The notes beneath the pieces were generated by a model that was given only the letters and a program-made list of their open reading frames with translations, searched no databases and was not told where the DNA came from. A stretch of 64,000 nt of DNA. It comes from Aquatica leii (lineage: Eukaryota; Arthropoda; Insecta; Coleoptera; Lampyridae). A program made the translations under genes and the position numbers. Where the stretch lies: assembly GCA_035610365.1 (NCBI GenBank), contig CM069432.1, positions 19,096,354 to 19,160,353 of the forward strand. Direction: 5' to 3'. Below, one piece after another: positions 1 to 13,089 of the stretch (its first letter is position 1; each line of letters opens with the position of its first letter).

Positions 1-1267
1 TAAAAATCTGACTCTAAATATGAAATCATCATACATCGCACAAAGCATGTCAGAGTTCACTTTATACGGGTTGACCGTTTTTGTTGTCTGCTACCACTTG
101 GCAGGTGGATAAATGGAGATTTTCTTGAAACTCAAGTAAAACATTTAATTTAACATCTTCCTGGAGTGTTGAACGACAAAATCGTTTATTTCCTTATCGC
201 ATAATTTTTACATATTTGTTTTTTTTTAAACCAAATATCTATTACGTAAATTAAACCGTAACTTAAAACAGATAGCCGTTCAATAATTCGGAGATAGAGT
301 CGTAGGTGGTACTCAGTGTGCTAATTATAAAGTAATTAAGAAAGTAAACCAATTTCAAAACACAATGTATTTATTTCAATAAAGAAAAAGAAGGTTAAAA
401 ACTAAGAAGATAAATATCAATTAGGAATTTGTTAATAAATATCACAGTTAATAATAATGATGCAGGCTCATTTAGAAAAGGCAACACTTTCTACATATAA
501 CTAAATGACTTACAACAGAAAAATATAAGTTAATAGGTAAGCGAATCCAGTGAATTACGCAATCAGAAACACGCGTTGATAAACTTTACAAGTAAAATTA
601 CACAAACAAATCTGTATACATTAATAGTGACAACATATATATCTAAGTCGTTCGTAATCACGTTCGGCATCAACATAAATTAATAGAAAATAAAGAAAAG
701 TTTTTACTCACGATTGTCCAGACATGCTATTGGCTAATGGCATACCCAAATCGTCCGTTAAAATTGCCGACAGTGTAAGGGAAAAAGAAATATATAATAT
801 CATAAGTAAATTGCTCGTAAGTCAAATCAATGATATTTATAAACCGATTGCGTCAAGCTTCCAAATGACTTTTACTGTTAATATCGCAAGTATAATCGTT
901 GAAAAAAATATGGGTTGCCATTTAAAAAAATTTCGATGACTTCATAGCTCGGAAACAAAATACGAGCAAATGGCAGCAAAAAATTAAGTTTAAACAAGTG
1001 CAATCAACGTGTTCAAGAAAAATTCTTCAAGCTTTACCATTTAGAAAGTAATGAATTTATTTTATATTTTATGAGTTTACTGTATAGTATGTATTTTGTT
1101 TTTTTATAATTTTTTGCATATGTAGGTAAATCTTCAACTAAGATTTCAAAAAATTGCTAATGCAATTCAAGGTTACTTTATCTACCTGTTAAAAATCCAC
1201 GATAAAATTTAAGACAATCCTTTAAATGTTTGTTTGAATGTATTAAACAATGTTGCTTGATGCGAAG
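1..1267. other. Anonymous AT-rich DNA
   Basis: I find no recognisable gene. A 71-codon reading frame at 724-939 matches no family I know and has no supporting context. The stretch is AT-rich with many short homopolymers. Confidence 0.4.
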
Positions 1268-1411
1268 TAATAACATTCTGCTGAACTTTCATTGTTTATT
1301 ATTTTGAAACGAATATACACAACGTTTCGATTGCTGTGGTATCTGCAATCGAAACGTTGTGTATATTCGTTTCAAAATAATAAACAATGAAAGTTCAGCA
1401 GAATGTTATTA
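1268..1411. repeat. Near-perfect 67-bp inverted repeat with 10-nt loop
   Basis: The arm 1268-1334 is the exact reverse complement of 1345-1411, with the loop TGTGGTATCT between them. The transcript of either strand would fold into a hairpin of about 67 bp. Each arm contains a GAAACG motif followed by an A/T-rich run ending in AATAATAAACA. This resembles the region after the hammerhead core in the Penelope-like fold-back at 34725-35657, but no CTGATGA box is visible here. Origin is uncertain: a collapsed inverted terminal repeat or the stem of a small fold-back element. Confidence 0.85.
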
Positions 1412-3644
1412 ATTCTTTAAATGTTATTCGTTTCGTTAACTTGGTTTAAATCTTGATAGATTGATCACACCTCAGCTTTAGTCAATTTGTATGGCATCGA
1501 CAGTACTTAATAAGAAACCGAGAGAGAAGGAAGGTTTACCTCAGTCAGCGGGATCGAAAAACGTTACCAATAACTGCGCAGAATCATCCAGTAAATCATT
1601 TAACCGAAAAGCACGTCACTATCATAAACAATAAGAGAGGAAATATAATTGGTTGGTATACAGTGAAAAGTTTCCTTCACATCTTTAAGAAAAAAATCAC
1701 AGCATGAAAACTTATAGGCCACAAGCTCTGAAAAATTCCATCTACGCTTAACTTCATTAACAGTGTGAAAAAAAAGGACTTAAACATAAAATGTTTAAAC
1801 ATTCTTTTATAAGAGTTGTGCTTTTTAATAAATGAAGAAGTAGCTATACAACTAAATATGAGAGTTTAATAGAAAGTACACTTGATAAACTCAATGATCG
1901 TTTTAGTACATGGAGTGACAAATCAAATTACAGTAGCACAGACACAGCTTGTGTACAACTGGTGTGTATAGATAAAGTTATGAGAAATGAAGTTAAAAAT
2001 GGAAAAAGAAAAAGCTCTCAAATTTGGCAAAAAAAGTGCATTTTTGAGAATTGAAATTTAACTGAGTATGATGTTTAGGGTTGCTGACAATTGTAAAAAT
2101 TTCTAATAAAAAGGCAAAAACTATATAACAAATGCTATTGACAAGAAACTTAGAGGTCTTGAATTATATTACAACGATATTATCGTATTTTGATTTTAAG
2201 GTGTTTTAAATATGGTCGAAAATGTTAAAGGTGTCAGAAGAATTCTTTCGGAAAAGGCCAAAAAGAAGTTCTTTAGATACATGGCAGACTACACATCTTG
2301 TTCGCTGGCAGCAGCATCATGCAGGAATTTAAAACAAAAAAGTGGACATGGTTGAAAAAATTATAATGAAAAAAAGAAGAAATAGACGTCACTCCTTGTA
2401 CTGATAAGATCCTCGGATCGAAGACACCAAGAGTACGTCTAAACCCACTAAGTTTTAACAAGACAATTCCACATTTTAATCACCGTAAATGTATATCGTA
2501 AAATTGCGTAACCAATTCTTTTACATGCAATCACGAACAAATTAATAATTACCAAATATAATTAATAGCAATGTTAAAATGAGTACCAAAGAAAAACTTA
2601 CCCCACCGAACTTTTTTACAACAAGTAGCTTCCAAATGTATTCACGAGACTTGCGTATTATGTAAGATTACTTGTACGGCGTGGTTTGACAAAATCTGTT
2701 GACTACGTTTAATTAATAAAAAAACTTGTAACGTCAACGTATTCAAGGCAACATAAAATTAAAACCGTTTTATAACTACGACTGAGAGTAAAATAATTTA
2801 GTATAACCTTCAATTAAGTTCTTGATAACTAAAGTTTAACATAAGTAGTACGGTAAAAAAATAATAAATAAATAGGAAATACAAAATTCTAAGTATACAA
2901 TAATTAACAGAAAAATGAGGCGCGAGTCACCTATCGCCATCGATGAAGACTTAGCAATATCCACAGATGTAAAACGTTTGATTGGGATTGGGATTGGGAT
3001 TGGGATTGGAGGTTATTGGATATGCAACACTATTCCCGGAGAAATCACTTTTCCTGCAACTAAATGATGCTTAAAAAGTTGTCTCGACTTTAGCAAACTT
3101 GCTATAAAAATTTAAAAAATAATAGAAACAACATGACCGACGCATTTTTTTTTCTTTACGTGTGAATGTCAACTCAATAAAAAATCGCCTTAATTCCGTC
3201 AGTATAGAGAACAATTCTTCATTCCAGCTAAATCGAATTTAGCAGGCGTCTTATAAAAATCGAACGTTTACAGCGATTTAAAATATGCAAGTTAAAGTAC
3301 AAGTCGCCGACGCGATCCCTTCTAGTAAGTGACAAATAAATGTAAGCCGCGTAGTGAAACTTTGTAACGTTTTTAGAAATGAATGAGTAATAACATATAC
3401 AACACAAAGGCATTGGAAAACTTACTGATAATTAACCTAATAACAACGATGGAAATTTTAAAGCATTGCTACGGTACCGAACGCAAAGTGGCAATGTTGA
3501 TTTGCAGACTCTTATATACTATAGTGCAAGTGCAAATGCGTCATATATAAGTCCTGAAATTCAGAATAACTTAACACAATTATTAGATTACAAAGCCAGA
3601 ACGTAACAGTAAATGTTATCTACGTTTTTCTTTGTTTTAGCAGA
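1412..3644. other. Anonymous AT-rich DNA
   Basis: No gene is recognised. A 47-residue frame at 2212-2355 starts with ATG but resembles nothing I know. Apart from a short hexamer array near 2978 I see no structured element. Confidence 0.4.
2978..3008 (+). repeat. Short GGATTG hexamer array
   Basis: About five tandem copies of the hexamer GATTGG are visible. It is an ordinary microsatellite and too short to suggest telomeric origin. Confidence 0.8.
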
Positions 3645-6600
3645 CTAAACGTTATGTAGCTTGTACAACTTCAGCTGGCTAACGTGGGTCGTGGTGGTAA
3701 AATAACGCTCTCCGCTACCCTCAATAGTGTTCACTCGATAAATATTACTTGGCAAGACCTCCGTCACTACCCTAGGGCCTCTGTATTTTGGCTGTAATTT
3801 GGTGCTGTCACCTGTCGCAGTAGGTACTCGTCGCAGCATCACGATATCTCCGATGTTGTAAGTAACACCCTTGAATCGTTTCACATCGTAGCGCGATTTG
3901 TATTTTCTTTGTTCCTGCAGGATGGTTTCCCGGATCTCTTTCTGGATGTTTTCCGGTGGCATCCACTCAGCATCCTCGTCCTCTACGTACGATGACAGTG
4001 GACCGTCCACAAATCTTAGATGATATCCGTGTAGTACTTCGAAAGGCGATTTTCCTGTCGTTTTATTTGGCACAACATTCAAATTCCTCTCGATCTCCCG
4101 CTTGTTCCACTTGGCAGTTTGCGCGGGGCCACTGAGTCGCATTGAGAGTGTGCAAATTCCATACTTGGCAACAAAACCCGTAAACTTAGATGATGTAAAG
4201 CTCGTTCTTCACAACGACACTCTTGCGCAGCGCACGTGGTATCACATACAGCTGTTTATCGCGTCCGTTCACCTCACCTGCGTGATAAAGTTTACTGTTT
4301 TTAAAAACATAACCTTGAATTTGTTCTTTTTTCCAAGCTGTTAATTCCACCTCGCTCTTTTGTAATAATTTTATTTACTAGGTCCAAATCACTTCTCTGT
4401 ATCACAATTATATGATCACTTCCGTCCATCGTTTGTAACACTTCTACCTTGTCGCACAAAGTCGGCATCGTGTCCGTATTTTCTTCAACGGACGCTCAAG
4501 ATAACGCATCCGCATGCATCATTTTCGCACTAGGTCTATATCTAAGTTCTAAATCGAACTTACTCAGCAGGTAATATTACCTTTCAATTTGGGAATGTTT
4601 TGTCTTTTGCGCGTCAAGACACACTAAAGCTTAACAGTTTGTGTACACTCCAAATTTTACCCCGATTAGGAAATAACGTAACTTATTCACACAATACACT
4701 ATCGCCATCAGTTCTAACTTGGACGAGTGATAATTTTTTTCGACCTCGCTTGTCTTTTTGCTGATGTAGTACACGGCATGTAATTCCTTCTCGTCTTTGC
4801 CCTGCATCAATATTCCTGCTAATCCGGCAGACGATGCTTCCGTAAACAGCGCAGTCACGTTTGCATTCCGATGATACAGTTTCAAGATGGAGAGGCTCAC
4901 TAAGGCTCTTTTCAAATTCTCGAAGGCTGCATCCTCTTCGAAACTCCACTTAAACTTGGTCGCGTTGCGTGTCAAGTCGCTAAGGTATCTCGCTCTCGTT
5001 GAGTAATTTTGGATAAAACGTCAATCCAAGGAGCGTTGCACCTCATGCACGTTTATCGGTCGGAGAAATTTGGTTATCGCGACAGTTTTGTTATGCCCCG
5101 GTCGTACCCCGCTTGCGCTAATTAAGTATCCCCAATAATCCACTTCCTTACGACCAAAATGGCGCTTGCGTAACTTCAATGTAAGTTTGGCTCGTCGCAA
5201 GGCTTCAAACACCAATCGTAATCTTGGTAGCATATCATCCCAATCTCGTGCTGGAATCATAATGTCGTCCAGGTAGGACATTGCCACTTTGTTTCTCAAG
5301 GGTCCCAGCATCATGTTGATGAGTTTGCTAAACTTGTATGGCGCGTTTATTAGACCAAAAATTAAGCGTTCAAACTGACCTGTTTCGTCTGGAGTAATAA
5401 ACGCATTTTTCGGCTTCGACTCCTCGCTCATCGGCATTTCAAGGTAACCGTGTCCAACGTTGTAAACAATCTATTCCCGCTGAAATTTTTCATTTGCTCA
5501 TCGAGGTTGCAATCGGAAAGTTACTTTTGACCGTATTTCTATTTAAGGCTCGGTAGTCCACTACTAAACGCGGTTCGCCATTTTTCTTCGCAATTAACAA
5601 CACTGGGCTCGCCTAATCTGAATTAGTCTCTGTCACTATTCCGCACGCTTTCCTCTCATTAACAATTTTGTTTATTGTCTCACGTTCGCGTAAACTCGCA
5701 CGATAGGGCTTTGACCGCACCGGAACACCCTTGTCCTTGATTGTCGCCGTCATCAAATCTGTACACCCTAATTCACGCAAATTAAAAGCGAAGCAATCGC
5801 GAAATTCGGTGCATAACTTGTGCAATTCTCTTTTCACTCCTACATGTACGTCGTTATCTACGTTCAGCATGTCCATCGTGATCTCCACGAGCACTGTACC
5901 CATTCCTCGTCTCTGGGTTTATTTTCGCATTTCAGATACCCTACCGTTACAACGGCTCGAACTTCCACGTCTTTGTCCGTTGCGTTCATCACAGGAACCA
6001 TTATCTGCACGTTCTCGCACACTGCTCTCACCAGGTTGACGCTGTTGGCAATGAACGCGTCGGTTTTCTTTGTGGTTATCTTAAGGCGCTGGGTAGTTTC
6101 TTCTATTTCTAAATCCTTCAATGGAAACTCGTTTCGCTCTCCGAACACTAACTTGTCGTCGATTCTTGCATAGGCGACGTTGGCATCTTCCGTGAAGCTT
6201 CTACCCACTAACACTCCAATGGGTTGTGCCTCGTTCGGTACTTCGAACATTTTAACTCCAGGTACGCATGCACCGTCAATCTCGATCGTTGCGTTAGCCT
6301 TACGATTGCAGCATACCGCCGGACTCTCCTTTCCAAACCCGTATATTTCTTGGTTGGTCGCAGTAATCTCAGAGGGGTCAAAAAGTTGGTTAAATACCGT
6401 CGCTTGCGCTGTACAGATCGAACTGCCTGTATCCACCATAGCGTTTACTGTTTCACCGTTTATTGTGATGTCTCGCAGAAATTTTCTTACGGTCGCTCAT
6501 TTCTAGGTGTGCTCGTTACCGGTTCGTTTCGCTTGGTACAATTCTCTCTGGTGTGACCCGGTTGTTTACATCTGAAGCATGCTTTATAATCTCTAGGTCG

Positions 6601-6700
6601 CGAGCACTCAGTGGCGTAATATCCCTCCGAAGCACAGTTAAAACAACGTACACCCTGTCTCGCTTTTGCAACAAACAACATTGTCAAAACAAAATTTATG
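3645..6700 (-). mobile_element. Ty3/gypsy retrotransposon F, decayed gag-pol
   Basis: Reading on the minus strand from 6687 downwards, the parts come in Ty3/gypsy order. Two CCHC zinc knuckles of gag lie at 6487-6687. An aspartic protease with a VDTGSS active site is at 5864-6439. Reverse transcriptase covers 5021-5903, with the YLDD box near 5270. RNase H lies at 4631-4975, and the integrase C-terminal part, including a GPR-type turn, at 3645-4142. The frame is broken repeatedly, and the integrase N-terminus and core (about 4145-4630) are not readable. No LTRs were found at either side. The two knuckles and protease mark this as a different family from the elements at 15-34 kb. It is a non-functional relic. 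Confidence 0.85.
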
Positions 6701-7019
6701 ATGATAAAAAAACCAGTAAGGAGTTACTAGCTATTACATTGTTTTTTATTTGTTTATTTTTTATTTTCACTCTTTGAGGGAACCGAATTACTTCTCGGAA
6801 ATAATATAATTTCCAAATGAGATTAGGCAATAATAGCATTTATTCGATCGAATATGTAATACGTAACAAGATAACATGAATTGTGTGAACTCAAACAAAT
6901 CTGATTTTATTCATGATTGAGCTTGAAATTTAGCTTGCAACGAGCCAACGAGCGAACAAGCGTTTTTTTCCTATCTGAGCTTGCAATGTACAAAACTTTA
7001 TATATTTAAGCGCTGCATT
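6701..7019. other. AT-rich spacer
   Basis: Nothing is recognised between the gag end of element F and the decayed hAT element. The left terminus of the hAT may lie here but I could not identify it. Confidence 0.3.
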
Positions 7020-10000
7020 AAGCGCGATTTCATTTGTTGCCTGATGCCCGATCGATAATTAACTTAGCGAAGTGAAAAGGGTAAAAGATATCTGCTTTTG
7101 AAACTTTAGTTTTTTGTAGTTTTGCAAACTTTATAGTGATGTGTTTTGTGTTGTAAATTAAGGTGAGTTCATCTAAAATTTATTTTTTATTTTAGATTAA
7201 AACTTTAAAAGCCAAAAACTTGCATCTCAAAAATCCTTTTATATTTGATTATATAAACATCATTGTTAATTGATGTAACTTCAAACAGAATAATTGATAA
7301 GCACTACTATTACTATTTATAAAAATTTATAAATTTTGAAATAACTTGAAATAAGTAATATTGAGAAAATACTTTTGAGTTTGAGACGTCGAAACATTTC
7401 CATTTTTCATGAATAATTTGTCAATTTGTTTACTTACGTATTAATTTCTTTACACTATACAGGGTGTCAGAAAAAAAGAAGAAATTGTCTGGATACCAAA
7501 ATTTGCTGAATAAAAGAAAAACAGAGGAAGAACTGGAAAACCATGTCAAAATTACGCATTTGTTTCAAAAGTCTACTTTGCCAAATATTAATAACATTAA
7601 TAATACAGCTGAATCCCAATATTCTGAACCTGTACTTAAAACAAGTATCAGCAGCAGACAAGAAACTGATCTTCTAGAAAGCAATCCATCAACATCTTCA
7701 AGTTTCGCTGATAATGAGAAATCAACACCTTGAAAAATTACCGGAGCAGAAAATATGAGTCAACTTTCGAAAGATGCTGCACTATGACCAAAGAAATTAC
7801 GTCTTAATTCCTAATAATATTCAAGAATTAGTAGAACGTGGCCCTGCTCATTATCAAAACAAAAAGGATATTTATCTGAGAGATAGTTCGGAGTCGGGGT
7901 GTAAGTTACTTCTTTAGAATTTTAACGAACAAAGAAAAAAATGAGCGTTTTTGGTTGTTGTATTCCGAAACAAAAAATTCACTTTACTGCTTCTGTTGCA
8001 AAATTTTTAATGACAGCGATTTGAAATCTGTTCGCCTTAGGGATGAATCTGGGCACAATGACTGGCAGCATTTAAGTGAACATTTAAACATTCATGAAAA
8101 GAGCTTTCTAACCATTTAATAAAAATGAAATAATTGATTCTGAAATTCAAAATGTAATAAACAAAGAAACTAAATACTGGCAAGATGTTATAGAAAGAAT
8201 TTTCTACGTGATTCAGTTTTTAGGTCAGCAAAATTTAGCTTTTCGTGGAAATAGTAATAAGTTGTTTGAGAAAAACAATAGTAACTTTTTAAAATGCATA
8301 GAAATGATTTCCAAACGCTCTCAAATAAAAGATCACAAAAACTATCTCGGGGATAAAATACAAAATGAAGTAATCAACTTGATCGTTGTAAATATCAAAT
8401 TCAAAATTTTAGAAGTAACTAAAAAGGCAAAATAATATTCCATATTATTAGAATGCACTCCTGACTCTAGTTACCAAAAACAAATTTCAGTTTGTATAAG
8501 ATTTGTTAATTTAAAGAGCACGGGAACTAGTATAAACGAACATTTTTTATTATTTTGCCCTATAGATGATGTGTCGGGTGAAGGCTTGACAAAATTTATT
8601 TTGTCAGCGTTAGAGAAAGAAGGCTAAATAAAATATCAACGATTTGCGGGCTCAGGGTTACGACAATGGAGCAAATATGCGTGGTAGGCATAATGGTCTA
8701 CAAAAAAAAATTTTTGGATTTCAATCCGCGAGCTTTCTTTGTTCCTTGTTGCAATCATACCCTATTTAGTCGTCAATGATGCCACAAAATCGAATACTTT
8801 GAGCATCAATTTTTTTTTAGTTCAAGAACTGTTTGTATTTTTTTCAGCTTTTACTAAACGCTGCTCAAGTCTGAAATCTAATTTATCTAATGCAACTAAT
8901 TTAACTTTAAAACCTTTATCGGCTACTCGATGATTTAGTAGAATAAATGCAATAACTCCTTTAAAGTATCAACTTGAGGAAGTTTTGATCCTCTGTTTGA
9001 AATAAGCGAAGGAAACCAAAATTAGCAAAATTTTGAGTTCATTTGCATTCTTATATTGTGGTATAATATTTAAGTTAACATTGTTAGTAAAATTATTCAA
9101 AAACCGAACTTTGATGTTGCTCAGTGTTGTAATCATTTAAATAATTTGAATAATTTTTTGAAAGCTTATCGCTCCGATAAAGGTTTTAATGATCTATTGA
9201 TTAATGCTAAAGAAATAGCATCCAGCTTAGATATAGAACCTAAATTCAAAAAACAAATAGGTCTAAGAGCGCAAAAAATAAAAAAAACATTTTGATTATA
9301 AATGTGACGATGAACCGATTCACGACGAAACTTTAAAGTTTAAAGTTGATTGTTTTTTTAATGCTCTAGATGTAATCATAACATCAGTGGATGAGAGATT
9401 CTAATTATTTTCTTCTTGTTCTAATAATTTCCCGTTTTTATGGACTATTGATAAATTTAAAAATTATTCTGAAAACGAACAATTAGAATGATGTCAAAAA
9501 GTTGAAATTTTATTAAACGACTAAACTCGCAATGAACGAGAGATAACTGTCGTGGAACTTGTTAAAGAATTGCAATATTTAAAAAAATTTGATGAAAAAG
9601 TTATTACGTCTCCAGAAGAATTTTTAAATTATAAAACAATTAACAACTTGTTACATGCAAAAGTTGGAACAATGTCACTGCCTGAAATGAGGTAAGATAA
9701 ACGATGTTGTGCCGCTGCTCAGTGGAGACGGGGTGGGTTATATTTTAAATCCGTGATTACTTGGAAACGAGATTGACATTAAAATCGAAATAAAAATGAT
9801 TAAAAACTCAAAATCGGTTAGGGCGCCAATCAAGGACACGATGACAATAGCTTCCGGACCCCTCATAACCCAGAAGCTCATCTGGTTGGTTACAACCCCT
9901 GGACTTACCTTGAGTTGTAACTTGCTAGACTCTGAAATGTACTTAAAAATTTACGTTCGCGGCGGCTGAATCAGTAAAAGCTCTTTACAATTTAACAATT

Positions 10001-12189
10001 TAACATTTATTGAATTAATAAAATAATAAACAAAATAATAATAAACAAGAGAAAAATTCACAAACTGAATATAAAAATTAATATTTAAAAAAAAATAAAG
10101 CAACTTGTTCAAAAACAAATAAAAATAAAATTCAAGGCCTTGTCCGCATAACTTAATCCGTAAATTTAACAAAACAAAAAAAATACAAAAGTCATAAAAT
10201 AGACGTCCGAAACTTTGGCTTCGAACTCAGCGTTAAAAAAAATTACATGTTACATTTCGTTACATTACCTTTCATGCATGAATACGGCTTACTTTTACAA
10301 AACACAAAACAAAATTAATTAATTAAAGCGACATTCACGCAAACTTAACACCTTCAAGTGTTTCTTGAAATATGTAAACTTAGCCGTAAGTCGGCTCAAA
10401 TTCAAAGCTTTTAAATCATATCGATCGCGGTTCACTTCACGATAATATCAAATTCAATAAATACCTTGACTCAATTGTATACTCCAGGTAAACTGCTGGG
10501 CACAGCGGTTCCAGAAGCTTTCGAGTTTAGATCGACCCCGGGACGGTCTAGGTGTTCTGTAGTCGATCGAAGGTTTGGTGGGACCCCCAAACAATGGAAT
10601 AACGGCGGAAGATTTATTTTAATACTGAATTGAAATCCGCACAAAAGCGAAGACTGGATTCTTAGCACAACACATTAAAAAAAAACAAATCCAACTCAAA
10701 CGTGAGCTTTATGATGGATACCATGAAGTTCATTAAACCGTAAAATTACGAATTTGGAAAACCAATATTTCCCATCACACCACTTAATTTTCACGGTACC
10801 ATTTGTTTAACTTCCCCGAACCGTTGACTACATCACGGTACCCGGTATATTTAATTGCTACCGAAAAATCTCCCTCAAAATCAAAATTTTACTCCTTATA
10901 ACACCTCGTAATCCCACTTAATACAATAAACTTGCGCCGTAAAATCCTTGTAAAAGATGGCACACTAAACAAAGTAAATTAACAAAGATGAAAACTATTA
11001 TTGCCAACTGCGTCAAGTCACGTAGGCACACGAAAGAAAGAAAATCTTCTCACGGAAAATGCTTACTCTGTTAAATTATCAAATGGTCCAAATCGCACTC
11101 GTAAATGAACTCAACATAAACAAAAGTATAGATACCAAGAAAATTTATCAAATTACCTTCCAAAAAGGAAATCGTAAATTAGATAGAGTTGTTATTCTAA
11201 TGAGATAACCAGAAGTAAAAACACTAAATCAAAATCAAGACCACGGAACTTTATGCGTTTAAAAAAAACAAATAATAATTGTGAAATAACTATGAAATAC
11301 AAATCAACTTAAATTATACGTAATAAAATAACGAGTAAAACGTTTTCGATGCTTACACAGAACTAATCAATCGCTAAAATAAAAGAAAATTCAGCCAAAT
11401 AAATCTGAATACGGGGTCTTTCACAAAAGAATTACGACCAAATTTCAACGCCGGTTACAAACTTAGTGGATTCTTTTCCTAATACGAGAATAATACTTCG
11501 CATTTTATTACCAATGCCGGTTTTTGTTGCTACCACAGAACGATCTTTTTCAAAAATCAAAATAATAAAAAATTTTTAAGATTGACCATGGGGCAAAACC
11601 GACTAAGTAATCTCGCTATCATTTCAATAGAAACGGACCAGCTAAAAGAATTAGACACCGAAGATTTAATTAAACAATTTGCAAAAATTAAAGCACGGAA
11701 AGCTCAATTCACTTAGCTAAAATATTAATACCTGGATATTAACCTTTAAAAGGTGACACGTTGCATTATTAAAATAATATATTGTTTTGTTTTTATTTGT
11801 CGATCAGTTTCGTCCTGTGATATAAAAACGAGTATTTTTAATGTTTTAAATATTTTTTTTATTTCTTGTGCTTTTGTATCATATATTACATTTGAAACTA
11901 AAATAGAAAAATTTTGAGTTGTAATACTGTTAGAATATATTTCTGTTTTCTATAAGTTTTGAATTATGTTATGTACTTCACTAAAAAATACTTGTATGGC
12001 TTAGGGCTTGTACTTGTAAAATATAAAAATGAAAATAAATTTATGAAAATACTTTTTAAAATTATTTTTCAATAGTGGATAATAATACCTAACTTAACCC
12101 GTATCTGTACTCAGATATGAACATAAAACAAATTTGTGGCGTTATTTTAAATTTGCACAAGGACGCCAAAAGTTCTAGGCGCGGTCCTG
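7020..12189 (+). pseudogene. hAT-type transposase (ZMYM/TTF-finger class), decayed and interrupted
   Basis: A probable non-coding first exon ends at the donor near 7161. The coding part begins near 7464 after an acceptor, with GTG where an ATG would be expected. Recognisable blocks follow. Near 7780-8110 there is a TTF-type zinc-finger region with a CFCC motif. From 8205 to about 9640 there are fragments of the transposase core. The hAT C-terminal dimerisation domain lies at 11461-11719, with its TTERSFSKIK signature. The right terminus is probably at 12189, where a GGCGC-rich stretch ends in CCTG, like the hAT terminus at 60370. An LTR-like insert at 9649-11459 splits the gene, and many stops and frameshifts show that it is dead. 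The left terminal repeat was not found. Confidence 0.75.
9649..11459. mobile_element. 1.8-kb LTR-like insertion inside the hAT element
   Basis: The insert starts TGTTACATGC and ends CCGGTTACA, so it has the TG...CA ends of an LTR. It is flanked by the 4-bp repeat AACT (9645-9648 and 11460-11463). The hAT reading frame resumes exactly across the flanks, which supports these limits. No coding domain is visible inside. A TGGCGCCC motif on the minus strand near 9831 resembles a tRNA-primed PBS. The insert is therefore either a solo LTR or a small non-autonomous LTR element. Confidence 0.65.
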
Positions 12190-12254
12190 CAACAGCATTC
12201 CTACCATGCATTTAAAGATGCACGGACAAAATAGAAAGATTACTCAAAAGAAAT

Positions 12255-12490
12255 TAAGTGAAGGTGGTCTATAATGCTAAAGAAAAAAAAACATTTCTAT
12301 TCTCAAAAGCCAAAGAACCCCAGAAAAAAGATCCGGAATCTACAATATGACCTGCTCTTGTGGGAAGGTATACATAGGACAGACTGGAAGGAAAATCAAC
12401 ACTAAGTTGTACGAACATATTGCAGACACAAGAAGGAGTAGCATGAGATCGGCGGTAGAGAAACATTCTTAGACCACATCCAGTTTTAGT
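12255..12490 (+). pseudogene. Penelope-like element, GIY-YIG endonuclease fragment
   Basis: In the + frame around 12330-12475 the GIY-YIG signature of Penelope endonucleases is clear: GIYNMTCSCGKVYIGQTGR, then an EHIADTRR motif and the AVEKHS end. A stop follows within the domain. The upstream 80 bp appear to be the degraded linker between RT and endonuclease. No RT is present here. The fragment lies just past the hAT right end. Confidence 0.8.
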
Positions 12491-13089
12491 ATTTTTTAAA
12501 TTCAATTATATCCATAAGAAAAAGAATATGCAAAATGATACTACAATAATATCTTTAACGTATGATCGACGACATTAAAAAAACTAAATAAAAAGGTTTT
12601 ATTGTAGATCCTTTTTTTCTGAATTTACTCATAATCATTTAGAAGTGCCTCTAACTCATTTTCTTCTCTTTATTATAACCGCTACGTATTTTAGAAGTTT
12701 AGTTTAGGTTTGTTTACGTTTCGCTTAAATAGTTTCACGATGTTATGTCTATCGAAATTACAATGTTAAAGTGTTATTATAACTGAACTTATTATACATG
12801 TAAGTTAAGTTTCCTGAAAATCTATAAAAAAAAAACTGATTTAATATAATATAAATATTTTTAAGAATTTAGTCAATTGGAGAAGCTGTTAATTTAAATC
12901 TTACTATTGCCAGTTTTTCTGTGAATAAAAATTTCAGTACAATACAATGTGTAAAAACAACGGAACCGATTGATGAATCAACTCAGTATATGATAAGGAA
13001 ACATCAGATTTTTTTACACACAGGAAGGATACGTGATAATTCTACCAAATGACCTTGTATTGTAGCATAGTTATAGTTTAGTTTAAACA
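12491..13089. other. 5' flank of DUF1397 gene 1
   Basis: AT-rich DNA with no recognised repeat. It presumably holds the promoter of the gene starting at 13090, but I cannot place a TATA box with confidence. Confidence 0.4.

Noticed and set aside
724-939. 71-codon ORF
   Set aside because: No family match, splice context or promoter; likely chance.
1268-1411. Hammerhead ribozyme in the palindrome
   Set aside because: GAAACG is present but no CTGATGA box; the core is incomplete.
2978-3008. GGATTG array as telomere-like repeat
   Set aside because: Only about five copies and not an insect telomere motif.
6609-6640. CAGTGGCGT resembling a hAT left end
   Set aside because: It lies inside the gag zinc-knuckle coding region of element F and no matching structure follows.
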